A model generated the notes under the pieces. The model was not told the DNA's origin. It searched no databases and worked only from the letters and a program-made list of their open reading frames with translations. From Rhabdornis inornatus (Eukaryota > Chordata > Aves > Passeriformes > Rhabdornithidae): a DNA stretch of 64,000 nucleotides. This document shows, in pieces, positions 54,686 through 64,000 of this stretch. The stretch is taken from NCBI GenBank assembly GCA_013397075.1, contig VWZS01008191.1, positions 233,555 to 297,554 of the forward strand. Direction: 5' to 3'. The first letter of the stretch is position 1; every line of letters starts with the position of its first letter. The translations under genes were made by a program, and so were the position numbers.

Positions 54686-57600
54686 GTACTACCTCTATCT
54701 TTCTTTTGTTTGTTTGACCACTTGGGAGCATCACCAAGCTTTAGCTTCCAGGCAAAGCCCACAATATTTGTTGTCATGTGATGTTAAAGTGAAAGATATA
54801 AAGGAAGGAGAATGATTTGGGTTGCTTTACTGGAGATTCTTCTCCCTTTATTTTTAAGGCAGATGCCACTGAAGGGTGGTTGTGGTAGTTGAGGAAGAAG
54901 GTTTGAAGGAGTAGGAAATAGGAATGAGCTTTCCCAATCCAAATCCCGAGGAGAGGATTGTTTAGAACAGTGAACTTGGCCCAGCCCTGGCTGCCATGGG
55001 CATGAGAGGTTCGTGGCATCAGACCCGGGTTCTGCTTTGCTTCTCCTGGTTATGAACCACAGGAAAACCCAAGGGTGACACTGCCAGGTGGTGAAAAAGG
55101 AGCAGCAGCAGCTGCAGCCACAGAGCAAACACCCCAAGGACACAGGACATGTCCCTGCTCCCAGCACGTGCCCCATTCCTGGTGCTAGAGATGGGTTTGG
55201 TCCAGGTCAGAGCCTCTGTCTCAGCCTTTGAGGGGGAAACCACCATGAGGTGTCTTTGGGGATACTCCTCAGGGAAAGTGGCTGTTGTAAGCCAGCAGTG
55301 CCCAGACTGTGGCTGGATTGAGCTGTGCAGGCAATCTGAGCCTCAGCCTGGGCTGCAGCCCAGATTTCTTTCTCTGCAGACAGCTAACACAAGGCGCCTA
55401 CCCTTCCTGCTGACCCCGAGGAATCCAGTAAATCCTCTGTTCTTCCTCCCATACCCAGAAATCCTTTTTTTGTTCCTCTGCATGGCTCAAATCTTCTGGG
55501 AAGAAACAATAACGTGTCCCAGGCTCACATCTTCTGGGGAAAACAATAACATCTCCAGGCAGAAAGGATAAAATGAGGGTGGCTGCCAAGCTGAGACATA
55601 GAGCCCTGATCCCCCCCCTTGACTCATTGCCCTCATCAGTAGGGCTGCACATCATGCAGGGATCATGCTTTTCCTCACCTGGAAAGGGGCAGGGGGTTGT
55701 GCAGGCCAGGTGAAGTCCAGGGAATGAGAAGTCAGGAGGAAGAAACCCCAGCCCTATAAAGCAGGAGAGAGTGGGAAAGCTGAGGAAGTGCTGGGGGTGT
55801 CCTGTTTGGGATACAGCCTTTCACACTGGACAATCCATGATGACAGAGGTGTGGCCAGCCCCATCAGTTACCTGTGAGGAGAAGGATGATGCATTCAGCC
55901 CAAACCTGTGCCTGAAGATCAATCTTCCTAGCAGAGGTGGAGCAGCGCCCAGAGAGGTCACAGAACCTTCACAGAATCATAAAATGGCCTGGGTTGAGAG
56001 GGACCTTGAAGATCACCTAGTTCCAAACCCCTCCCCCTTCTCTTAGACCAGGTTGCTCAGAGCTCCATCCAACTTGGCCTTGAACACTTCCAAGACGGGG
56101 AAACATCCTTGGAAACATTTAATATTTGACGGCACAAAGCCTTGGGAAATTGCTCTAACCCCTAATCTGTGCCCCTTCGAACATGTGGGTTGGATGAAAA
56201 ACCTTTGGTGGTCCTTCCCCCCAAAGTACTCTGTGGTTCTCAGCTGCAAACAGCAAGATTTCTCTATTCAGCTCCCAGTTTGCCACTCATGGGGCCAGTG
56301 TTAGCTCTTCCCCACAAGAAGGGTCTCTTCACATACCACCATGTCACTTGTGCTTGGGACAATCAGACAAATCCTGGGATTGGAGAATGCCATCAGTTTG
56401 CAAGTGTTTAATTTATTACATCAGTGTCGTTATTTAGCACACAGTTGCTGTATGAGCAAGAGAGATTTGGAGCCCTTTTTTTCAGCTCAAACAATATATT
56501 TAGATATGCAGCTCTATGATAAGCTGCTGTGCCACAGCTCCCTACACCTTCTGACTCTTTATATCCTCCCAAATTTCACATTCCCCCTGCTGAAGCCGGG
56601 GGCATTAGGTCAGGGATAATTTAGATTGAAGGACAGGCACCAAAATATAAAAAATGCTGATAAATCCCAGGGGCCTTGCAGGTTTTGGCAGGAGCAAAAT
56701 GGTTCCATTGACATTTCGTGTGGAAAAGGGTATCCTTTCTTTGTCACTTGCAAGATTTATGACTCAAAAACAATGCTGAATCCATCAAGAAGCAGGAACT
56801 ATCCTGATGACTGAACTGCTCAGGGTTGCACTATAAATAACACATGTGTGGACCACAGCTTACAAAGAGACCAAAACCACAGGCACCCAGCTGAGGCTGT
56901 CTTTGGAGCCAGCCCGTCAGGCTGAAGCTCCTTGGCCTGAGCCCATGGCAAACAATGCTCCAGGCAGTGCTGCGTCACAGCTTCATCCTGCAGTCCCACA
57001 AAATTGGCTGCAAGACACCCCTCCCTCCTCTGTCAACCTACATTAAATTTTTTCCCCAGTTCCCAGTGCTCAGAGTCTCCAATCTAAGATTATTTTTTTT
57101 TTTTCCTGGTGGGAGATGAGGCAGTGCCTTGATCTACAGATGTCCAAGGATTTGGTGATCTGATGCAGTGGCTTGCTCATCTGTCAGATGGGTCTGGCAC
57201 CCCTTCTCTGTGTAAACTATTATTTATCTGTGTAACATTGCTGGCAGCACCCTGTGTTACCTGGCAGTGATGGAAAATACTAGGATGAAATACTGTGAGG
57301 TGTTCTATGCATGAAAAGATTCAGGAAAATTTATAGGATTGAAATGCTTCCATTCCAAGTCCAGCAAGGGAATCTTTCCCCTGAAGATGACCAAGCTTGT
57401 TCCAGGTTGGAAGAGGAGACTCAGGAGAGAGTTTATCACTCTACAACTCCCTGAAAGGAGGATGTAGCCAGGTGGGGGTTGGCCTCTTCTCCCAGGCAAC
57501 CAGGATGAGGGGACAAGGGAGGTTCAGGTTGGACATAGTGGAGAATATTTTTACTGCAAAGGTGGTCAGACATTGAGATGGGCTGCCCAGGGAAGTGATG

Positions 57601-60600
57601 GAGTCACCATCCCTGGAGGTGTTCAAGAAATGATGTGGCACTAAGTGCCATGGAATTGACAAGGAGGTGACTGGTTGGACCCAATGATCTCAGAGGTATT
57701 TTCCAACTTGGATGTGATTCTGTGAAGTCCAGGCTTTGATGAACAGAATGTGTTGCTGCAGGCCCATCTCTGCTCTTATGCCTTGTCACAAAAGGTTTAT
57801 CATACAGTTTGTGGCTTGGGTTTGCTCTCAGATCTCTCAGGTGACAGAGGCACAGCCACAGGGACATTGCAGAGAATGCTGCTGGGGTGACCAAGCTGCA
57901 CATGGGAACAGACTTTGTCCTCCACCTCTGGACCCTGACTAAACAAATGGGCCCACACTAACGACCATATGTTCCCTTCCAGTACGACCATCTGGATGCA
58001 GACTGGCTGGGGATGCCCCCCCTGCCCTCCCCTCGCTGCCTCTTTGGCCTGGGGGAGGCAGAAAACTCAATTTTTGTGGTTGGAGGGAAGGAACTGAAGG
58101 AGGGAGAGAAGACCTTGGATTCAGTGCTGTGCTACGATCGGCTGTGAGTGCTCAGTGGGGTGGGAGGGGGCTCAGAGGAGAAGGCAGAGCAGCTGCCGTG
58201 CAGTGACTCCAGCTCTCCAGGGGTCAAAAGCTTTGGGAGAAGGGCTTGAACTCTGTCTGTGGATGCTGGGACTGTCTGAGCTGTGCCCTGAGGCTGTGAG
58301 CTGTCTCACTCCAGCTGCTCCCTTTATTGAGCCTCCTGGAGAGGGAAGCCTTTATGGGGATATTTTGTTATCTGGGACTGATATTAGTAGATGTGAGACA
58401 TGTACAGAGGAGTTTTTTCTTCTGTTAAACCTTCTGCTCTTGCTCATTGATTAAAGGTTCAGTGACATTTACTGTGGTCTCACCAAAAGACGTTTGAACA
58501 GAAAAGCTTGTTTTTAAAGTTTTCAGATGTGTCACAGAATGGCTCATGCTGATTGATATCAGGCTTAATATCTGATTATTTTTGGACAATGGGCTCTGAC
58601 CCATGCTAGCTCATGAGCTTTATTAAAAGACATCATCCTCTTCTTCTCTCAGGAGACAGAAACTTCCAAAGCTTGCTGCTCTCTGCCCCGAAGAGACAGA
58701 GCAGCAGGCATCAACAAGCCTTTGCTTGGTCTATATTTAGATGTGTGTGCTTCCAAGTCTGTTTTATAGGCAGAGATTTGAAACCAGTTCCATTCCCACA
58801 GAGCAGGGCATTTATCTGCCCCTGCAGACTCGGGGAAAGAATTTGTCTGTCCCTTCTAAGAGCTCAGGGGGTGGTTTGAGTATCAGTTTGAAGCTGGTAG
58901 AGATGTGACTAGCACCACTTTATCTCTGGTTTGATTTGGTTGATGTTATTCTGATTGACAGTGGCTGAACATGAGCCAGCTATGTGCCCAGGTGCCCAAG
59001 AAGGCCAGTGGCATCCTGGATCAGCATCAGCAGGACCAGGGAAATGTTTCCTCCTTTGTGCTGGGCACTGTGAGGCTGCGCCTCAAATCCTGTGTCCAGT
59101 TTTGGGCCCCTCGTGACAAGAAGGACATTGAGGGGCTGGAGTGAGCCCTAAGAAGGCAACAGAGCTGGGGAAGGATCTGGAGCACCAGGAGCAGCTGAAA
59201 GAACTGGGGGGGGGCTCACCTTGGAGAAAAGGAGGTTCAAGGGGTAATTATTGCTCCCCATACCTACCTGAGGACCTAAAGAAAATAATGGATATTAGGA
59301 TAAATATTCTGCTTATTTTACTGTCACCCTCTTTTAGGATCACAACATTTACAGTCTGAGCCTGTCTCATTGCAGACCTTGTGTTTCTGAGATTGAGTCC
59401 AGCCCCGTGTTCACCTGTAGGACTGGGAAATGCCATGTCCTCTAGGTGTCACCTAGCAAGCTTCAAATCCTTTTGCTTCCTGTTTTTTCTGACCCAGGTC
59501 CTTCAAGTGGGGTGAGGCTGATCCCCTTCCCTATGCAGTCTATGGCCATGCAGTGGTGTCCCACAAGGACCTTGTCTACGTCATCGGGGGCAAAGGAGGT
59601 GACAAGTAAGTCAAAAAGCAAGAGAAAAACAAGGAGGCAATCCCCCAAACCAGTGGGAGTGCAGAGCTGGTACCTCCTCAGCCTGGTTTAAGGAGGGCTG
59701 GATAGGATGGGAGATGTGGATCCTTCCCTCTCCACTCACCTTTGTGCCTGCAGCCCTTTCCAAAACCTCAGGAGGCCAACAGGGACATCAGGAAGGTGGC
59801 AATGTCCTTACAGCAAAGATAGATAATTGCCCCATCCCTGGAGGCAGGCTGGAGAGGGCTTTAGGGGAAACTGGTCTAGTGAAAGGTGGCCCTGCCTGTG
59901 GGGGTTGGAATGAGATGATGTTTAATGATCCTTCCAAATCAAACCATTCTGTGATGCCCTTTGGTCACAAAAAAAAAAAATGTCACACAGATTGGGAGAG
60001 GCATTGAAGAGCAAGAAGCCCCTTCGCTTTCAGGGTCTCCTGTCTTGAACTTGTGGAGCAGAGTGGTCACCATAGCCAAGTCCAGATGTGTATTTGCAAC
60101 AGGAAGGAGAAACCTCATCATCCTGCCCTCTTGTAGGACATGGGCTCAGCAGGAAAAGCCTCTCTCAGGAGCATCACAGAGGCTGCCTTGCAGGGCACAA
60201 ATGGGAGTGTTTGCAGAGCAAACATTCCACAATCCAGGAAGGATTGGTCCTGCTCGGGAAGGCTTTTGGTCTGAAAGGTGTAACCGTGCACACATTCACA
60301 CCTCACACTGCCTACCTGGCGACAGGAACATCACAGGGTATTTTGGAGCATCACGGTGGATCAGGAGCACTAAAACAATGCCTTTATGGCTGTAAGAGGT
60401 CCTAAGAGGCTGTTGGCTGCCTGGACCTGTATCCAGGTGTGTGAGCACCCAACTGAGCTCTCAGGACTCCTATCCAAAATGGGCACAGCAGGAGGGGATG
60501 TGTTAAACATATAAATGGTGACTCCAGGCATGGACACCCTTGGGTGCACACCCAACCAAGAGCTGTGTCCCTCCACTCAAAATCCTCCCTAGGCACCTCA

Positions 60601-62895
60601 CCTTCTTCCCAGCAGACACCCCCAAACCCCTGCAGTGCAAAACCCCACCGGGCAGGAAATTGAGGCTCCTTTTCCTTCTCATTTTTCTCCAGGAAGTGCC
60701 TGAAGAAGATGTGTGTCTACAACCCAGCCAAGTTTGAGTGGAAGGACATGGCTCCCATGAAAACTGCCCGCTCCTTGTTCGGAGCCACCGTGCACAAGGA
60801 CAAAATCTACGTGGCAGCTGGTGTGACTGACTCTGGTCTGACCAACTCGGTGGAGGTCTATGACATTGCCACCAACAAGTATGTCCTGAGCCGTAGTTAA
60901 GGGAAAATTAGGTTGGATATTAGGAAAAAAGTTTTCACAGAAAGAGTGATAAAATAGTGGAATGGCCTGCCTGGGGAGGTGGTGGAGTCACCATCCCTGG
61001 ATGTGTTTAATAAAAGCCTGGATGTGGCACTGGGTGCCATGGTTTAGTTGAGGTGTTAGGGCTGGGTTGGACTTGATGATCTTGAAGGTCTCTTCCAACC
61101 TGGTGATTCTGTGATTCTGTGAATACACAAGGAACAGGTGCAGGTGTACGTTCAGCAACTTCCAACCATTCTGGAGTTTGTTTGTGACTCCTGATGTCAG
61201 TTCCTCCAGTTTATATGTCCGTGGCAGGGGAGTTGGAAATGGATAATCTTTAAGATCCCTTCCAACCCAAGCCATTCTAGTGTTTTATGGCTCCTCAGAG
61301 AGCTGGGCATCACCAAAGTCAGTGTGGTTGGGCTGTGGATCATCTCAGGCTCATCCTCAAAGTGTTTTCACCCACTGTGCTGTCCTTGGGTTCCCTGGCA
61401 GTTTCACTCATCACAATACACCCACTGAGTTTTTGCTGCTCTTGCAGCTGCAGTCCCACCACGGGGACATACTGGTCCCTGTACTCAAAGCAAAACAAAG
61501 TTGAACAATGATGATGGGAATAGTTTCCCTAAAAACAGCCGGGGTATGGTCCCATCCCACCTAGACCTGCACAACTGGATCTGTCCCTAGTGAGCTCAGC
61601 TGTTGAATCCTGATGTGAGGCCATCCTCAGTGTGTGTGGGGGTGGCCAGGATGCTCTAACCTGTTCCCTCTCTCGATGTGGCAGGTGGGACACCTTCACT
61701 GAGTTCCCTCAGGAGCGCAGCTCTGTCAGCCTGGTCAGCCTGTCTGGGGTGCTCTACCTGCTCGGGGGGTTTGCCACCGTGGAGACAGAGTCAGGAGAGC
61801 TGGTGCCAACAGAGCTGAACGATGTTTGGAGGTGACAACCTTCCCCAGGGCTGTCCAGGGGACATGGGAGGGATGTTAGTAATGAAATGGATCACTTCTG
61901 TCTTTTTTAATGCTGTCAGTGTGAGATGGAGGTTGTCACTCCAGCACAGGGGGGTTGCAGGCTCAACACAGGTGTCTGGGAAGTTTGCCCTGTGCTGTGC
62001 TAGAGGGCACATTGGTGCTTCAGTGATCTCTCCCAGCCTCACACAGCAGCAGACCAGGGAAAACTTGCTCCTTTGGCTGTGTTGTACATTGACGTTTTGC
62101 CTGGAGTTGGTACCAGCCTCCCCTTTGGTGTGGAGAAGCATCTGTGCAATGCTTCCTCTCCCTGGAAACAGCCAGTGCTTGGGCTAGGAAACAGAAAGTC
62201 TGGGCTGGGAAGAAGAAAGTCTGGGCTGGGAAGCAGAAGGTCTGGGCTGGGAAACAGAAAGTCTGGGCTGGGAAGAAGAAAGTCTGGGCTTGGAAGCAGA
62301 GAGTCTGGGCTGGGAAGAAGAAAGTCTGGGCTGGGAAGTAGAGGGGCTGGGCTGAGAAGCAGAGTCTGGATTGGGAAGCAGAGAGGCTGGGCTGAGAAGC
62401 AGATAGTCTAACATGCAAGAGGAGTGGGCAGAAAGCATTTAGTGACAGCTGGTAATGCAGTGTTGGCTGCTGTTGTCCCTCACGTCGGTGCTCTGGCACC
62501 CTCAGCAGGATCCTGCTGTCCTTCACCAGGGATGTTCCACCTTGGTGCCATCAGCCCAATTCCCTGAAGAAAAACATCCGCTCCCCTCACACCACATGCT
62601 GATATCCACATCCCCCAAACCAGAGCATGCTAGGGCTGAAAGTCCCCATGGGGATTCTTGTGGCCAAATAACTCCTGTGGGATGTCACACCACACACCAG
62701 GGCTCCCACCGTTATGGAGAGCAGCTGGAGGGAGGGAGAGGAGACCTTTCCTCACCACTAAGTGCTTGTCTGCCTCTCCCCAGGTATGATGAGGAGCAGA
62801 AGAAGTGGGAAGGGGTCCTGCGGGAGATCCAGTACGCCTCCGGTGCCACGTTCCTCCCCGTGCGCCTCAACGTTCTGCGCCTGACGAAGATGTAG
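53540..62895 (+). CDS. KLHL40: KLHL40, kelch-like protein 40 (6 coding exons, 619 aa)
   Basis: A striated-muscle CUL3 adaptor of the BTB-BACK-Kelch family. It localises to sarcomeric thin filaments and, unusually, stabilises nebulin and leiomodin-3; human loss causes nemaline myopathy 8. Exons: 53540-54685, 57983-58143, 59498-59605, 60693-60878, 61685-61831, 62784-62895; all phases close (human 621 aa). Domains: BTB about 21-130 (FLDCVLKV, FPCHRLVLAACSPYFRAMF), BACK about 131-245 (LSNCLAIFRLGLMLDCARLA, SPDELIAIISSD), a Lys-rich then acidic linker about 265-305 (KKKKVKK), then Kelch repeats with GG turns (FIVGGLYYNE, FVVGGKEL, YVIGGKGGD, VAAGVTD, LLGGFAT). The end, GATFLPVRLNVLRLTKM, matches human. 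It is driven by a TATA promoter with MEF2 and E-box motifs. Introns hold several CR1 copies and a 21-bp minisatellite. Confidence 0.97.
55492..55560. repeat. Imperfect two-copy tandem duplication in KLHL40 intron 1
   Basis: atcttctgggaagaaacaat at 55492 and atcttctggggaaaacaat at 55530 start two similar units of about 31-32 bp spaced 38 bp apart. Confidence 0.65.
55970..56110 (-). mobile_element. CR1 LINE 3' fragment in KLHL40 intron 1 (antisense)
   Basis: Reverse CR1 landmarks: cagaatcataaaatggcctg, gggaccttgaagatcacc, ccaacttggccttgaacac. The 3' end is at the left; the right boundary is unclear. Confidence 0.78.
57485..57727 (+). mobile_element. CR1 LINE 3' fragment in KLHL40 intron 1
   Basis: Landmarks: ggatgaggggacaagggagg, ggctgcccagggaagtgatg, gagtcaccatccctggaggt, gttggacccaatgatctcag, ending ggatgtgattctgtgaa. 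Confidence 0.88.
57983..58143 (+). CDS. KLHL40: KLHL40 exon 2 (residues 383-436)
   Basis: The acceptor is gttcccttccag and the donor gtgagt. It encodes YDHLDADWLGMPPLPSPRCL and the Kelch turn SIFVVGGKEL, ending CYDRL. Confidence 0.96.
58955..59290 (+). mobile_element. CR1 LINE fragment in KLHL40 intron 2
   Basis: Landmarks from the CR1 region upstream of the 3' end: ctgaacatgagccagctatg, gtgcccaagaaggccagtgg, gtccagttttgggcccctc, gacattgaggggctggagtg. The terminal repeat is missing. Confidence 0.83.
59498..59605 (+). CDS. KLHL40: KLHL40 exon 3 (residues 436-472)
   Basis: The acceptor is ttctgacccag and the donor gtaagt. It encodes SFKWGEADPLPYAVYGHAVV and the Kelch turn YVIGGKGGD. Confidence 0.96.
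59740..59962 (+). mobile_element. CR1 LINE 3' fragment in KLHL40 intron 3
   Basis: A diverged copy: catccctggaggcaggctgg, aaaggtggccctgcctgtgg, ggaatgagatgatgtttaat, ending caaaccattctgtgatg. Confidence 0.72.
60693..60878 (+). CDS. KLHL40: KLHL40 exon 4 (residues 472-534)
   Basis: The acceptor is atttttctccag and the donor gtatgt. It encodes KCLKKMCVYNPAKFEWKDMA and SLFGATVHKDKIYVAAGVTD. A CR1 element begins only about 20 bp after the donor. Confidence 0.96.
60899..61123 (+). mobile_element. CR1 LINE 3' end in KLHL40 intron 4, next to the exon 4 donor
   Basis: A textbook CR1 3' end: ggttggatattaggaaaaaa, gagtcaccatccctggatgt, gatgtggcactgggtgcca, gttggacttgatgatcttg, finishing with the 8-bp tandem repeat gattctgtgattctgtg. 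Confidence 0.92.
61215..61290 (+). mobile_element. Short CR1 3' fragment in KLHL40 intron 4
   Basis: gtggcaggggagttggaaat, then ttaagatcccttccaaccc and aagccattctagtgttttatg: the last 75 bp of a CR1 3' end, about 90 bp after the previous copy. Confidence 0.75.
61685..61831 (+). CDS. KLHL40: KLHL40 exon 5 (residues 534-583)
   Basis: The acceptor is gatgtggcag and the donor gtgaca. It encodes WDTFTEFPQERSSVSLVSLS and LLGGFATVETESGELVPTEL, then NDVWR. Confidence 0.96.
62181..62409. repeat. 21-bp minisatellite, 11 units, in KLHL40 intron 5
   Basis: Eleven head-to-tail units of the form gggctgggaagaagaaagtct: ten are 21 bp and one (62349-62367) is 19 bp. Units 1-3 and 4-6 show the same variant order (aaacag, aagaag, aagcag), i.e. 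a 63-bp higher-order duplication. It lies 350 bp after exon 5 and 375 bp before exon 6. Because 21 is a multiple of 3 it creates artificial open frames. Confidence 0.93.
62784..62895 (+). CDS. KLHL40: KLHL40 last coding exon (residues 583-619)
   Basis: The acceptor is cctctccccag; stop TAG 62893-62895. It encodes YDEEQKKWEGVLREIQYASG and the family C-terminus ATFLPVRLNVLRLTKM. Confidence 0.97.
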
Positions 62896-63990
62896 CCAGG
62901 AGAGATTGGGCTTCTTTCCACGGGCTGCTGGGGCAAGGAGGGATGGGGAGATGCTTATCAGAGATGTGGCATCTGGACACTGCCCAGGACATTGCATCTG
63001 TGATTGGTACTTTTTTGGATAAGTGGGAAAGAGGGGAGAGTATCTGGAAAACCTCAGGGAACTTGAAGGTGCTCACAAAGTAATTAGAGAGGAGGTCTGG
63101 AGCCTGCAAGGAGCTGGGGAAGACTGAGAAGCACAGAAAAATTAGCTATTCCAGTCTCAGGAGACAGGACAAATAGATCATACATTTTTAAACTTCTTTC
63201 TCAATTTTTTTCCCTATCTTTTCAACTGCTGTTGGACCTCTCCAACAAATGGCGGGTGCGGAAAGTGGGGACTAAGATGACATTCCCCAGGGAAAGGCAT
63301 CTACAAAGTGTTTCCCAACCTAAGGAGTCTGTGAGCACAGTGTTCCTCGGAGAGGAGAAGGAAGGGTTAAAGTCAAGTGGTACAGAGAGACCTGATAGAG
63401 TTTGATGAGTTCCTGAGTGAAAAGGGTTGTCGGGATGAGACAGCTAAAAGAAAAGATGATGTGAGCAGCAGAAGCACTTTGGAAGTTGTAATGAAAAGCA
63501 AATAATCTTAGTTCTTTGCCTCCACCCCGACTTTAGAGCGATGAGAAGACAGGAGCTGAGTCTCAGGAAGGGAGGAGTTATGGAAGTTGTGGGGTGGGAA
63601 AGGGGGAGAGATGGACAGGGGATGTCACGTCTGGTCATCTCCAGCCTTTAGGGCTCCTCATCCTCAATCACAGATCACAATGTCCTCACAAATGCTGTTT
63701 TTTAGGGAAAGGTTTTATATTTTTGCTGTTTCTCTTATTTTTAATGTTCAGACTTTTTTTAAAGATTATTTTACTTTGCTAAGGAGATCTCAGATGTGTT
63801 TGGCTCAAATAGAGCTTCTGACTGAGGAAAAATGTGTATTTATTTTGAAGTTGTTAATAATGAAGTTTTGATAGAGACACAACTGTACTGGCAGCAGGAA
63901 AAAAAGATCTGTTAGAGCAAAAATCTCCTAATGCCCACACCATATGACCATTGGTTTATTTATAAATAAATGTGACAATTCCAAAGGAAA
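62896..63990 (+). other. KLHL40: KLHL40 3'UTR
   Basis: It extends from TAG 62893-62895 to just past AATAAA at 63965-63970. The last 250 bp are AU-rich. No other gene is visible before the window ends. Confidence 0.6.
63965..63970 (+). terminator. KLHL40: Candidate KLHL40 poly(A) signal
   Basis: AATAAA within tataaataaatgtgac, about 1.07 kb after the stop, 30 bp from the window edge. Confidence 0.6.
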
Positions 63991-64000
63991 CCCCCAGTGT

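Noticed and set aside
62073..62411. Repeat protein gene in KLHL40 intron 5
   Set aside because: The 7-residue periodic translation (KVWAGKK type) arises from the 21-bp minisatellite; the same array is also open on the opposite strand.

Overview
The window looks like nuclear DNA of a bird, most likely a songbird (Passeriformes). Three vertebrate genes with ordinary GT-AG introns and conserved exon phases lie head to tail on the + strand. The spacers and introns carry many CR1 LINE 3' ends and endogenous-retrovirus LTRs of kinds I recognise from passerine genomes. There is no sign of bacterial or viral gene organisation, and I see no tRNA, rRNA or CRISPR array.

Layout. 1-2775: AT-rich DNA with a CR1 fragment and a possible decayed LTR, leading to the splice acceptor of the first coding exon of CCDC13. 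2782-25841: CCDC13 in 15 coding exons, a coiled-coil centriolar-satellite/cilium protein. Its last exon appears to have lost one base, which gives a stop about 42 residues early. 25842-34329: intergenic, with CR1 copies, a (ATGG)n microsatellite and a CpG-rich block at about 32.3-34.0 kb that is the best candidate HHATL promoter. 34375-48411: HHATL in 11 coding exons (504 aa), a multi-pass MBOAT-family protein that has Leu where active family members have the catalytic His. 48412-53339: HHATL 3'UTR, then a spacer with an antisense solo LTR and the KLHL40 promoter (MEF2 site, TATA box, CAGCTG E-boxes). 53540-62895: KLHL40 in 6 coding exons (619 aa), a BTB-BACK-Kelch CUL3 adaptor. Its 3'UTR runs to a poly(A) signal near the end of the window.

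HHATL and KLHL40 are both known as striated-muscle genes (sarcoplasmic-reticulum maturation and thin-filament protein stability), so the right half is a muscle-expressed pair. CCDC13 is a cilium/centrosome gene that sits beside them by conserved synteny. All exon boundaries were read by eye from splice signals, reading phase and similarity to the human proteins as I remember them; no alignment was run. The sequence is a draft assembly: it has a 10-N gap at 17818-17827 and a single N in a poly-C run at 32744.

I did not find an undescribed multi-gene system. The points most worth a second look are the CCDC13 frameshift, the orientation of KLHL40 relative to HHATL, solo LTRs with readable target-site duplications (all antisense to the genes), a CR1 copy ending almost at a KLHL40 splice donor, and several tandem arrays.
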